Notes under the pieces: model-generated
Seen by the model: the letters and a program-made list of their open reading frames with translations, nothing else
The model's database searches: none
What the model was told of the DNA's origin: nothing
Source: UBA5239 sp040391785
GTDB taxonomy: Bacteria > Verrucomicrobiota > Lentisphaeria > Victivallales > Victivallaceae
Assembly: GCA_040391785.1 (NCBI GenBank)
Contig: JBEBXH010000002.1
Span: forward strand, 96,340 to 160,339
Direction of reading: 5' to 3'
Length of the DNA: 64,000 bases
Position numbers and translations under genes: made by a program
Shown: in pieces, positions 7,201 through 15,141 of the stretch
How the letters are laid out: every line of letters starts with the position of its first letter
Numbering within the stretch: position 1 is the first letter of the stretch

Positions 7201-10107
7201 ACCGCTGCGGACTCCGGCAAGCAAATCTTTCGCATCGTTCTTAAAGTTGACTTTAATCATTTCAGGGGGAATGTCCGGCGCCCCTTTCAAGACTTCTCCA
7301 AGCAAAGCAACCTGATAGATATTATCCAGGAGATTCGGGCATGAACCAAATCCAAGCCGTTCGGCCTGATAACGGTATGCTTTTCCCAATGCCTCGCCAA
7401 TATCCTGCAGTTCTTTGATAAAAGAACCCAAATCCTTTTCAAGTTTCGGTGTCCAGTCCAGTGGACGCATAAAACTAAACGCCTCAACCGCTTCCGGCGT
7501 TACCTGGGTAAAGGCACTGGCTAAATCCGTTACTGCTTGCTTCAGAATCTGCAATTCCTCTTTGCTTTGCTCCAACAGATTCAAATCCAGCCACGAAGTC
7601 TCATACTCGTCCGATGCAATAATCATCCGTGACAAACATTGATATGCCGAGAGCCCATTCGGATAGGAATCGTGCAGGCTTTGGACATATCGATTCAAAT
7701 CGTCACGAAGTATCGTCAATTGATCCGTTATGGTATTCCAGTCGGCGGGCGCGGCATTATCCACCATCGCCAATACTTCCGAAAATTGTTTTAGAACGTC
7801 AGCTTTACCCGTTTTATTTGAATGCAATTCCAAACAGAAAGGTCGCAGGCCGATTGCGCTAAGCCGGCGATGAACGACATCAAGCGCCGCTTTTTTCTCC
7901 GAAACAAACAATACTCTTCTGCCGAGAGCCAAGTTGTGAGCAATGATGTTGGTGATCGTCTGGGACTTACCGGTCCCCGGAGGGCCATGCAGCACAAAAC
8001 TTTTACCGGACTCGGAATATTTGACCGCTGTCAGCTGCGATGAGTCCGCACTGGCCGGACAAAATAATTGCTTGAAATCCAAATGTTTTTCCACCTCGGC
8101 CGGTTCAAAAACTTCAATGCCGTCGTCATAGAGTCCTCCTCCGTTAATCAAATGACCAACCAAGGGATTTTGTCGCAAACTGTCGATTCGATGAGTCAGG
8201 TCATTCCACATGATGAACTTATTGAACGAGAAATGTCCAAGCCGAGCTTCTTCACGGATTTCCCATCCTTTCATATCTTTGATGGTTTGCCGGAAAATCT
8301 GCATAACTCGCTCCACATCCACCCCGAAGTCATCTGTAGGCAAAGGATCGATACCGGGAATTTTCAATTCAAATTCCCGTCGCAACATTTCCAATAATGT
8401 CACATTGACTATGGTATCTTCATCCAACCGCGATATGGCGATACCGCTTTGCAGAGATTTCCGGGTCAGCCCAACCGGAAGTAACAAGATCGGCGCCTGG
8501 TAAGATTTCTCGTCTTTCGGCGATGCTTTCCACTCCAGAAACCCCAACGCCAGAAATAGGGTATTAACCCCACCCTCTTCCAAATCATTTTTGCTTTGCC
8601 GGTAAAGCATAGTCAAACGGCGCAATAAATCGAACGGAGTTAACAGGCTCCATAGTCGATGCTTATTCAACTCATTATCCAATAAATCCTTAACATTGTC
8701 TTTGATTTCCGTATTACGAAGCATAGCCAGGTTATGAAGGTCGCTTTCGCTTAATAAATCGGCCAAAGGGTTTAATGTAAAGGCTTCGTTAGCAGCAATC
8801 TTGTCCTCGAGCGCATAAATATTCGAACAGGCAATTGGAATGATCTGACGGGTATCACGAACATTCAAAAGCCGGTTGCGCAAAGAAAGGTCCAGCAGTT
8901 TCTGCTGCCAACGGCCAATCCGTCCTTTCGCATTGGAGGAAGAAGCCTGTGACAGGTCGATTTCCTGTTGTAATTTCCGTTGAATTTCCGGGCGATATTT
9001 CAAAACTTCCCGCTGGGTCGGGTCAAGCTCAATTCCATCAATACTGCGCTTCAGCGGTAAAGGAGATATCCCGCTATAACGAGCCCGGATTACATCCACT
9101 GCACAATGAAAACTGTCATCAATATTCAAGTGTTTTTTGCGGGCGGTAGCCTCAGCTTCGGAAAACGTGAAATTCCCGGCGACCTGCATTGTTTCCAATA
9201 CCAGAAACTCATCCAAATCCACCAGTTTGCGAATCGTCTGCAAATCATCCAGCGGGATATCAGGGAAGTAGTGATCTTCCAAGTGACAGCCAATATAAGC
9301 ATGGCCGGTATGTAGCATAATCACCGGATGCAATCCACATTGTTCCATAACAGAGGCAAAAAGCAATGTAAGATCCAGACAAGTTCCTAACCGATATTTG
9401 TAAATCATATCCGCAAAACGGATACGCTGTCCTGGCATTCCAAAAGAAGACGCCGGATTGGAATAATTGATTCCCCAATCATGGATGACCCGAAAAATCG
9501 CCTCGCAAATTGCATATACCCGTTTCCGGTCGCCACTTTGATAACCATCGATAGCCGATGAATATGTCCGCTTTTCCAACTCCCTGGCCACATCACCCAT
9601 CAAATGTGAAATCACTTCCATGTTCGGCGTAACGAAGGTACAAAGTAATTCGGGGAAAACCCTCAATCCAAGCCATTGATCGACCGCAAACAGATCCACC
9701 GAATGTTCTGAATGGACCAGTATTTCATCCTTGCATGCAACATCCAGGATTACTTTGCCTGCAACCTTGTCGGATATTGAAGTCAAAAACGTATAATCAA
9801 GTTCAATTCCAAGATCTCTCAATACGAGTTCCTGCCCTGCGCTTAATGACACCACATGAATCGTTTTCGAGACAACAAACCCCGGGATGGAACTGAACCG
9901 GCACTCAATATCTGAAAAATCTTTGTCTGTTTCATTATGCAGTTTCAACTCAAACACAAACGGCATACTGTTCTGCTGCAATGCCAGGTTCAGGAAAGGT
10001 AAAACTTCAATACTTGCTTTAAAGATTTTTCCTCCGATATCGATGACTTCTTCCTGATCCATTATCGTTCCCTGCTGTGTATCGTTTACATATTCACGCT
10101 GATCCAT
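4243..10107 (-). CDS. Giant DUF4011 / SF1 helicase / Vsr-like nuclease / DUF3320 protein (Hhe-type anti-phage defence)
   Basis: 1954 residues, intact. Order from the N-terminus: unassigned beta-rich region (1-230); transglutaminase-like segment (GTCLDLTLLFASVM near 240, TGHAYIG near 265); DUF4011 (WQQKLLDLSLRNRLLN near 400); SF1 helicase with Walker A GPPGTGKS near 706, Walker B FDEAS near 1345, GDPKQMPP just after, YRSRHE and the motif VI-like LNVAITRAKEQ near 1580; a Vsr/DUF559-like nuclease segment with GIECDG near 1682; DUF3320 in the last 150 residues. This architecture matches the single-gene defence system reported as Hhe (DUF4011-helicase-Vsr), so ATP-driven nucleic-acid unwinding plus cleavage during infection is the likely role. 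It lies in an integrase-bearing, lower-GC island. Start could also be the ATG 15 codons in. Confidence 0.9.
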   Translation of the reverse strand: MDQREYVNDTQQGTIMDQEEVIDIGGKIFKASIEVLPFLNLALQQNSMPFVFELKLHNETDKDFSDIECRFSSIPGFVVSKTIHVVSLSAGQELVLRDLGIELDYTFLTSISDKVAGKVILDVACKDEILVHSEHSVDLFAVDQWLGLRVFPELLCTFVTPNMEVISHLMGDVARELEKRTYSSAIDGYQSGDRKRVYAICEAIFRVIHDWGINYSNPASSFGMPGQRIRFADMIYKYRLGTCLDLTLLFASVMEQCGLHPVIMLHTGHAYIGCHLEDHYFPDIPLDDLQTIRKLVDLDEFLVLETMQVAGNFTFSEAEATARKKHLNIDDSFHCAVDVIRARYSGISPLPLKRSIDGIELDPTQREVLKYRPEIQRKLQQEIDLSQASSSNAKGRIGRWQQKLLDLSLRNRLLNVRDTRQIIPIACSNIYALEDKIAANEAFTLNPLADLLSESDLHNLAMLRNTEIKDNVKDLLDNELNKHRLWSLLTPFDLLRRLTMLYRQSKNDLEEGGVNTLFLALGFLEWKASPKDEKSYQAPILLLPVGLTRKSLQSGIAISRLDEDTIVNVTLLEMLRREFELKIPGIDPLPTDDFGVDVERVMQIFRQTIKDMKGWEIREEARLGHFSFNKFIMWNDLTHRIDSLRQNPLVGHLINGGGLYDDGIEVFEPAEVEKHLDFKQLFCPASADSSQLTAVKYSESGKSFVLHGPPGTGKSQTITNIIAHNLALGRRVLFVSEKKAALDVVHRRLSAIGLRPFCLELHSNKTGKADVLKQFSEVLAMVDNAAPADWNTITDQLTILRDDLNRYVQSLHDSYPNGLSAYQCLSRMIIASDEYETSWLDLNLLEQSKEELQILKQAVTDLASAFTQVTPEAVEAFSFMRPLDWTPKLEKDLGSFIKELQDIGEALGKAYRYQAERLGFGSCPNLLDNIYQVALLGEVLKGAPDIPPEMIKVNFKNDAKDLLAGVRSGRRLIELNDKLGSYNTALFGEMDCDSLHARIKDNNSKFFLFKWLRNKALLKELSSLKKLGAAPLTINELISLLEPIREYSAVRIEFDQKKAILESGLGRLWHGGSPNWDDVEKSVDDALKINESIHACCRGDAVILENCFAELRNILPNCTTIYKRDSAEREKINQLLNNWNILHEKLDELKKLCGNSLAANSLDDLNRHIRNLSTHIKSLRRICLWRNQKENAVDLGLQGLAELLVSQKLPPEKAVEAFDYAYHRVMLDQILTVNPILRDFIGSTHNERIRKFCELDRCYLQLSQKITAARLTAALPRRRTGPCPEGTELGILKRECEKRARHKPVRQLLSSIPTLLQTLKPCFLMSPLSVAQYLPAEISSFDLVVFDEASQIPVWDAIGVTARAKQLIVVGDPKQMPPTNFFQKGDNEEPEIEEEIAEDMESILDECIAAGVHSSYLNWHYRSRHESLISFSNHYYYDDRLFTFPAATNAGHLGVKFIFVPDAIYDRKQSRTNVREAEILVQHIIKRLQNKETCHKSIGIVTFSQAQKDLIEDLLEQARNKHPKLEKFFSDELEEPLFVKNLENVQGDERDVILFSVCYAPDKDGKFSMNFGPLNRLGGERRLNVAITRAKEQVIVFSSIKSTQIDLARTRATGAAHLKYFLDYAEKGIHNTSAKAQQATTGEMFIQAVSNFLRDKGYQIQTNVGCSDYQIDIAVIHPEFSDRYLLGIECDGLNYRRNATGRDRDHLRTSVLGNLGWCMHRVWITDWYHDRENAEQNIIQAIEAALHAPPPEPASVIEDEDEMELESESDESSMTVQPIKRVHDDYEIWHSACEYPQEYFYEPRAIPVIRAQIASIVKTEAPVYEKLLRRRISKHWGFSRTGESIQRIISDCLPVDCPVSNLSGENVYWSGETTPASYRRYRVSSDTLTRRNIDEIPPEELANAMYEVLMDFQSCEQDTLFRETVRLFGFSAMTSKMKPYLEHGLKHLQQSGRI

Positions 10108-10128
10108 TCACTCCAATTCATATTCGGT

Positions 10129-10157
10129 AAAATAGCATGGCATATCCTACTTGTCAA
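10129..10157 (-). promoter_or_regulatory. Promoter of the Hhe-type gene
   Basis: On the minus strand: TTGACA (10152-10157), 17-base spacer, TATTTT (10129-10134), about 22 bases before the ATG at 10107. Near-consensus housekeeping sigma promoter, with no other gene between. Confidence 0.6.
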
Positions 10158-10302
10158 TGTGCGATTTAGCAGAAGGTAAATTGTAAAATATCGCTTTCCC
10201 CGCCAGAGATAAATAATTTTCAACCATATACTTCATGCGGTTTTTATTTCAACCGGATTTGTATTGATGTACTTTATTTTGATTTTCATGAGATAAAAGG
10301 CG

Positions 10303-11113
10303 ATGAATGATGCGCATGATGAATTGAAAGAGATTATTTCCAGACGGAATTTGCAGGAAGAGGCGGGAGCGGTTTATTTTGCGCGGGGATTGGATTATTT
10401 CAAGCGTGGGCTGGTGAAGAAACTGCAAATTAAAGACGACTGCATTGAAGGTGGAGTTGGCAGATTTGCTGAGAGCCCTGAAACGCCGCAAGGAAGTCTT
10501 GCCGCTTCTGCAAAATGCATATCAATATTTTAAAAACGATGAAAGCCTTTTGGGAAAACTCGTTGGCGAACTTATTTATTGCGGAGAAAATGATGAAGCC
10601 TTGAAACTGGCCTGGGCGCATTTTGAACATTCACCGAATAAACATGGCTATGACTTTCTAGGGTTGACCGCTCGTTCCTGCCACCAGGGCAAGGTCTATC
10701 TGGAAAAAGTTATTATATTCCTGAGCGCTCAATTGAACAATCGTTATGACGCGATCGCAGCACGCTCCGCGATGGTAAAAATTCGGCAAAGCGAGAAAGA
10801 TTATGCCCGCGCCCTGGAAATAGCCGTAGGCGGCCTGTGCAAACATGAAACACTCTATTCTTTAGCAGCTGCGCTTGCCAAAAAACAGCCGGATGCTTCC
10901 GCAAAACTGATGAAAAGGCCAATCGATCAACTCCTGCCACGAACAGGCGACCATGCTTATGCCGAATCGACCAACCTGCTGAAACTTTATAAGAAATATC
11001 TGATTTCCGCTGGAAAAACAGAACAATTCCAACAAGAAGTATCTGTAATCCGCCAGCAATACAAGAAAGGGCGTAATTTTATCGCGATGTTGGACAAAAA
11101 CGGGCTGAAATAG
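10303..11113 (+). pseudogene. Remnant of a SWIM zinc-finger family protein, zinc finger deleted and frame broken
   Basis: Two pieces of one protein type in different frames. 10303-10440 starts ATG and reads like the family N-terminus (AGAVYFARGLDYFKRGLVKK, the aromatic stretch just before the SWIM motif). From about 10445 the frame shifts by one and reads 222 residues resembling the helical C-terminal region (ELADLLRALKRRKEVLPLL...). The expected CxC-xn-CxH zinc finger and the middle of the protein are missing, so an internal deletion fused the ends out of frame. The 10445 frame has no ribosome site. SWIM-family assignment rests on the N-terminal pattern and the helical tail, so it is moderate. 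Divergent from the Hhe-type gene. Confidence 0.5.
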
Positions 11114-11400
11114 TTTTGTCATAAGGCGCAATGGATTATATGATGCCTTGTTTTATCGCCTTGGTGCAAAAAAGCCCGAGAAAGACGTCGAAAGAAAGCA
11201 TAAGCACGCTGTGGTAAAAATTCGAGCTCAAAATGATAGTGATGATCGCAATCCTCAATTAATTCTTGGAAGATAATATGACTTCTATTTTATGGGGTTG
11301 TTTTTCTTTCATTGTTATATAAAATTATTCTCTGTTCATCAAAAACTTATTTTTCCCAATAAGCAGAAATAGGCAAACAGAATCAATTATTTTGAGCTTA

Positions 11401-11513
11401 CGCGAGAGGCTCGCGCCGCCTCTCGCGCTCTCCGCGGCAGGCCACGTGGCCTGCACCTCAATACTTAAAAAGGAGATCCGCGAGTTTTCGACTCGCGTCA
11501 GGCGGCTGCCGCC
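11401..11513. repeat. Array of four consecutive GC-rich hairpins
   Basis: Perfect inverted repeats in a row: 9 bp (11401-11409 with 11419-11427), an 18-bp gapless palindrome GCAGGCCACGTGGCCTGC (11437-11454), 7 bp CGCGAGT/ACTCGCG (11479-11485 with 11491-11497) and 5 bp GGCGG/CCGCC (11501-11505 with 11509-11513). Same style as the array at 2809-2865, and likewise close to an end of the island. Confidence 0.55.
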
Positions 11514-11625
11514 TCTGGACACTGCCGGAGATATTTCGTTTATCACAGGTTTCCGGCGGATTCTCAAGGCGGCGCCAGCCTCTCGTTTCCTGAAAAATAT
11601 TTTTGTGAAATTTCGATTGGGGATA

Positions 11626-11654
11626 TTGACAAATGGCGGGTAATCCATTATAAT
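11626..11654 (+). promoter_or_regulatory. Consensus promoter of LacI-type gene / cassette A
   Basis: TTGACA (11626-11631), exactly 17 bases, TATAAT (11649-11654); 32 bases before the ATG at 11687. Perfect match to the housekeeping consensus. Confidence 0.8.
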
Positions 11655-11686
11655 ATTGTTAACGCGAGTTAGCAAATGAGGATTTG

Positions 11687-12709
11687 ATGACAGTGGTAAC
11701 GATGAAAGACATTGCCCGCGCCAGCGGGGTGAGCCGGCCGATGGTGTCGCTGGTGCTCAATGGGCGGGCGGGCGAGCTGAGGGTGGCCGAGACGACCCGG
11801 CAGAGGGTGTTGGAGACGGCGGAGAAGCTGGGATATTGCCGCAATCAGTTGGCGCTGTCGGTGGTTACGGGCAGGAGCCGGACGCTGGCGTTTATTTCCG
11901 AGAGTATGGGTATTTTCAATTATACCGGGCGTATTCAGGAGGGGATTTTGAATGCGGTTTCGACTCACGGGTATACGATTAAGCTTTATCATTTGAATGG
12001 CGACCGGGACCAGCTGGTCAAGAGCCTGCGCGAGTGGCAGGTCTGCGGGGCGGTCTTTCATATATCGGATTATCAACTGGTTGCCGGGATCCACCGGGAG
12101 CTCGACAAGCTCGGTATACCGGTGGCGATGGTGAATCTGAAGAATGGCGGGGAGACCGGTTTCGGCATCACCACCGACGACGAGACGGGGGCGTACGACG
12201 CAACGATTCATCTGATTCGTCAGGGGGCGCGGAAAATTTGTCATTTGACCGTGAAAGATGAAAAGCCGGGCAGCGAATATGTGCTTAACCGGTATAATGG
12301 CTACCTCAGGGCCATGGACGAAGCGGGGCTGCCGCCCATGGTGGTTCATGCCTCGGATGATGACCAGGGGGCGATTGACCGGCTGCTGCGCGATAAAAAC
12401 AAGCGTCCCGACGGGATTTTCTGCATCAGCGATATTTTCGGCATGTGGGTGGAAAGGGCCGCGATACGGTATGGGGTGTCGATCCCGAACGACCTGAAGC
12501 TGATCGGGTTCGGGGATCTGGATATGGCAAATTATGCGGCGGTGGCGCTGAGCAGTGTGCACCAGAAGTATGAAACGATGGGGTTTGAGGCGGCGGAGGC
12601 CATTATTCGGGCAGTGGAAGACCCCGAATGTGAAATTCGTAAATCGGTATGCAATTTGAAATTGCCGACCAGTTTAATCATCAGAGATTCAAGTGTAAAG
12701 CCTAAATAA
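11687..12709 (+). CDS. LacI-family transcriptional regulator
   Basis: 340-residue sugar-responsive repressor. N-terminal HTH (residues 6-50: MKDIARASGVSRPMVSLVLNG) with the hinge following, then a periplasmic-binding-like effector domain (about 60-335). Ends with the usual dimer region (VALSSVHQKYETMGFEAAEAI). Start at ATG 11687, five bases after GAGG; a TTG one codon earlier is less likely. First gene of cassette A, 19 bases before the pseudopilin, so it likely represses its own operon. Effector sugar unknown. Confidence 0.93.
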   Translation: MTVVTMKDIARASGVSRPMVSLVLNGRAGELRVAETTRQRVLETAEKLGYCRNQLALSVVTGRSRTLAFISESMGIFNYTGRIQEGILNAVSTHGYTIKLYHLNGDRDQLVKSLREWQVCGAVFHISDYQLVAGIHRELDKLGIPVAMVNLKNGGETGFGITTDDETGAYDATIHLIRQGARKICHLTVKDEKPGSEYVLNRYNGYLRAMDEAGLPPMVVHASDDDQGAIDRLLRDKNKRPDGIFCISDIFGMWVERAAIRYGVSIPNDLKLIGFGDLDMANYAAVALSSVHQKYETMGFEAAEAIIRAVEDPECEIRKSVCNLKLPTSLIIRDSSVKPK

Positions 12710-12728
12710 ACAACAGGAGAAAGGCATT

Positions 12729-13403
12729 ATGATGGGTAAAAAATTCACACTTATCGAGCTTCTTGTAGTAATTGCGATCATAGCGATACTCGCGGCCATG
12801 CTGCTGCCGGCGCTGAACAGCGCCCGGGAAAAGTCACGGGCGATCAACTGCGTCAATAATCTCAAGCAAATCGGCTTGTCCTGCAACTGGTATTCCGATG
12901 ATTATGAGAGCTGGCTGGTTCCGGTCGACCGGGATGGTTCGGCCAGGGCGCCATTGTGGGGCGGACGGCTCTCGCAGTACGGCTATTTTTCGCGAAATGT
13001 TCAATACGTCGGTGACGTGGAGCCTTATTATCCGCCGGTCATGAATTGTCCGTCGCAGCCGCCGATTTTGAACTCCGGAACTCTTTATCCCACAACCTAT
13101 ACGTTGACGTACTATACTTATCACTATGCCATGAATGCATATGTCGGCATTGCTGATGCGAGTTTCAACGGTACGGATTATGAGTGGCGCAAACTCACGG
13201 CCATCAGAAAGCCCTCGAGCATGTTCAATGTGATGGATTGGGGACAAAAATGGCACTATGTAACTGCCGTATCCGGATTTACTATGGCGAAATCCCGTCA
13301 CACCGGCCGTTATAATATTTTGTATCTGGACGGGCATGTTCAGTCCCTGCAGTATCATGAAATACCGACTCAAGTCAATGCCCAGGAATGGAAAGGAAAA
13401 TAA
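12729..13403 (+). CDS. Pseudopilin-like protein, cassette A
   Basis: 224 residues. Type IV prepilin N-terminus: short basic leader MMGKK, then FTLIELLVVIAIIAI, one hydrophobic helix ending in LLPALNSAREKSR; Glu at +5 is present. The residue before the cleavage site is Lys rather than the usual Gly. The body has four Tyr/Trp-rich strands and ends with the DGHVQSL motif typical of the DUF1559-like/H-x9-DG group of PVC-phylum pseudopilins. Would sit in the inner membrane and assemble with, or be handled by, a type II/IV pilus system encoded elsewhere. Between regulator and DUF4838 gene in one operon; AGGAGA precedes the start. Confidence 0.88.
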   Translation: MMGKKFTLIELLVVIAIIAILAAMLLPALNSAREKSRAINCVNNLKQIGLSCNWYSDDYESWLVPVDRDGSARAPLWGGRLSQYGYFSRNVQYVGDVEPYYPPVMNCPSQPPILNSGTLYPTTYTLTYYTYHYAMNAYVGIADASFNGTDYEWRKLTAIRKPSSMFNVMDWGQKWHYVTAVSGFTMAKSRHTGRYNILYLDGHVQSLQYHEIPTQVNAQEWKGK

Positions 13404-13406
13404 ATA

Positions 13407-15125
13407 ATGATTAAGAATGTATTGCTTGCGATGACGTTATGTTGTGCAGCCTTGTCCGGTGCTGAGGTGATCCTGTCGCAAGACGGACAATCGGAGTATG
13501 TGATCGTGCTGCCCGAAACAGCATCCAAAACGGACCGGTTCGCGGCGAAAGAATTGAAAGAGCATCTGGATGCGGCCATCGGCGCGGATTTCCGGATCGG
13601 AGAAAAACCGGGCAGGAAGAACATTGTCCTGGGCAAGGCGGAAGCCGTGGCAGGGGCGGAAGATGACAGTTCCTATACGGTTGAAATCGGCGAGACGGAT
13701 ATCCTGCTGTATGGGGGCGGGAAATCGGGGACCCTGTACGCGGTGTATGAGTTTCTGGAGGGCGAGCTCGGTTGCCGCTGGTTCGGGGCATATGCCGGGC
13801 AGACGCTGATTCCGAAACAGGCGACGTTAAAGCTTCAGCCGAAAAAAAGATCGGGGAAATATTCATTTCCGGTACGCGGCACGCAGACATTCTTTTACAA
13901 GGACAAAAAAAGCGCGGCTTATTATCATTACCGGAACCGGCAGAATATACTGTTGCCCGAGGTTGATAACGTGGAGAATTTTCTGCCGGAGTTCAATCCC
14001 AAAGTACATGTGTTGTCGGATTATATCAACCCGGGTATCCGGCATTCTTATGAGCACCGGATGCACAAGCAGTTGGACTGGATCGAGAACCGCAGTTACT
14101 TCACCACCAATCCGGAATATTTCCCGATGGATAAGGACGGTCAGCGTGTGCCTCAGGGCCAGTTGTGTTTCAGTAATGCGGAGTTAAGGAAAGAGCTGAC
14201 CCGGCTGGTTCTCATCAATCTGGAGCGGGAACAGAAGCGGCTCAATACCGTGCCGGGGATCCTGACTTTGGACATGAATGATGTGGTTTACGAAAAATTC
14301 TGCTGGTGTCCGGATTGCCAGAAACTCGAAAAGAAATATCAGAGTCCCGCCGGGGCATACTGGGAATATCTTTCCGATTTCTGCCGTGATTTGAAGAAAT
14401 CCAATCCCGAGGTGCTGGTGCGGGCATCGGCGTATCTGACGACCATAACGCCGCCGGCGAAACTCGAAATTCCTGATAATCTGATTATCATTTTCGCCCC
14501 GATTTACAGTAATATGATTGCGCCTTTGAACCATCCCACCAACAAAAATACGATGGAGCAGTTGAAGACATGGCTGGCCAAAGATATCCGGGTCTGGTAC
14601 TGGCACTATCCCCTGACTTTTCTTGAAAAGAGCCCTTATACCGTCGTTCCGCCCCTGGCGAATATTCACAGGATCGTCGAAGACATCAAGGAAATGAAAA
14701 AACTGGGCGTGAATGGCACGTATTTCGAACATGATTCCGGGGGGATAACGGAGCGCACCAATTTCACCGAACTGCAGTCATGGCTGATGCTGCAATGCTT
14801 CAAAGACTGCGATCAGGATGTGGATGGGCTGATCAAGGAATTCACGGATTTCCAGTACGGAAAAGCCGCGCCCCTGGTGCGCCGGTATCTGTATGAAGTG
14901 GAAGAGGAGAATCTGAAAATGCTGCGGGAGAACATCGTTGTCCGCTATAATGTGACCGATTTTCCGTATCTCACGCCGGAACGGGTGAAGCATTGGCAGG
15001 AGCTTTGTTCCCAAATGGAAAAACTGGTCGAAGATCAGCCGGAGCATCTGGCGCATGTGAAACTTCTGCGCCGCGGACTTGACGCCGTGGCCAAGGTGAA
15101 ACTTGCCGAAGACGGCAATAAATAA
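13407..15125 (+). CDS. Secreted DUF4838 glycan-active protein
   Basis: 572 residues with a signal peptide (MIKNVLLAMTLCCAALSGA). Residues 20-130 form an alpha-glucuronidase/hexosaminidase-like N-terminal fold (FAAKELKEHLDAA, TLYAVYEFLE, GCRWFG); the rest is DUF4838, with the typical Cys cluster CWCPDC at about 299-304, probably a zinc knuckle. The family is linked to glycoside hydrolysis in gut bacteria, but catalytic residues cannot be assigned from sequence. Three bases after the pseudopilin stop and upstream of a cytosolic glycosidase-like gene. Same order recurs in cassette C. Confidence 0.85.
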   Translation: MIKNVLLAMTLCCAALSGAEVILSQDGQSEYVIVLPETASKTDRFAAKELKEHLDAAIGADFRIGEKPGRKNIVLGKAEAVAGAEDDSSYTVEIGETDILLYGGGKSGTLYAVYEFLEGELGCRWFGAYAGQTLIPKQATLKLQPKKRSGKYSFPVRGTQTFFYKDKKSAAYYHYRNRQNILLPEVDNVENFLPEFNPKVHVLSDYINPGIRHSYEHRMHKQLDWIENRSYFTTNPEYFPMDKDGQRVPQGQLCFSNAELRKELTRLVLINLEREQKRLNTVPGILTLDMNDVVYEKFCWCPDCQKLEKKYQSPAGAYWEYLSDFCRDLKKSNPEVLVRASAYLTTITPPAKLEIPDNLIIIFAPIYSNMIAPLNHPTNKNTMEQLKTWLAKDIRVWYWHYPLTFLEKSPYTVVPPLANIHRIVEDIKEMKKLGVNGTYFEHDSGGITERTNFTELQSWLMLQCFKDCDQDVDGLIKEFTDFQYGKAAPLVRRYLYEVEEENLKMLRENIVVRYNVTDFPYLTPERVKHWQELCSQMEKLVEDQPEHLAHVKLLRRGLDAVAKVKLAEDGNK

Positions 15126-15141
15126 CAGATTGAAAGGTTTT

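Larger units (their letters stand above)
11114..11686. other. Intergenic right flank of the island
   Basis: 573 bases without a gene. 11114-11400 is AT-rich and holds nothing recognisable. 11401-11513 carries four hairpins (separate entry). 11520-11620 shows nothing clear. The LacI promoter closes the stretch. Short frames here lack ribosome sites and are rejected. Confidence 0.6.

Noticed and set aside
690..11410. GAGAGGCT shared near 691 and 11403 as attachment cores
   Set aside because: Only about nine bases in common, inside unlike hairpins; too short to claim att sites.
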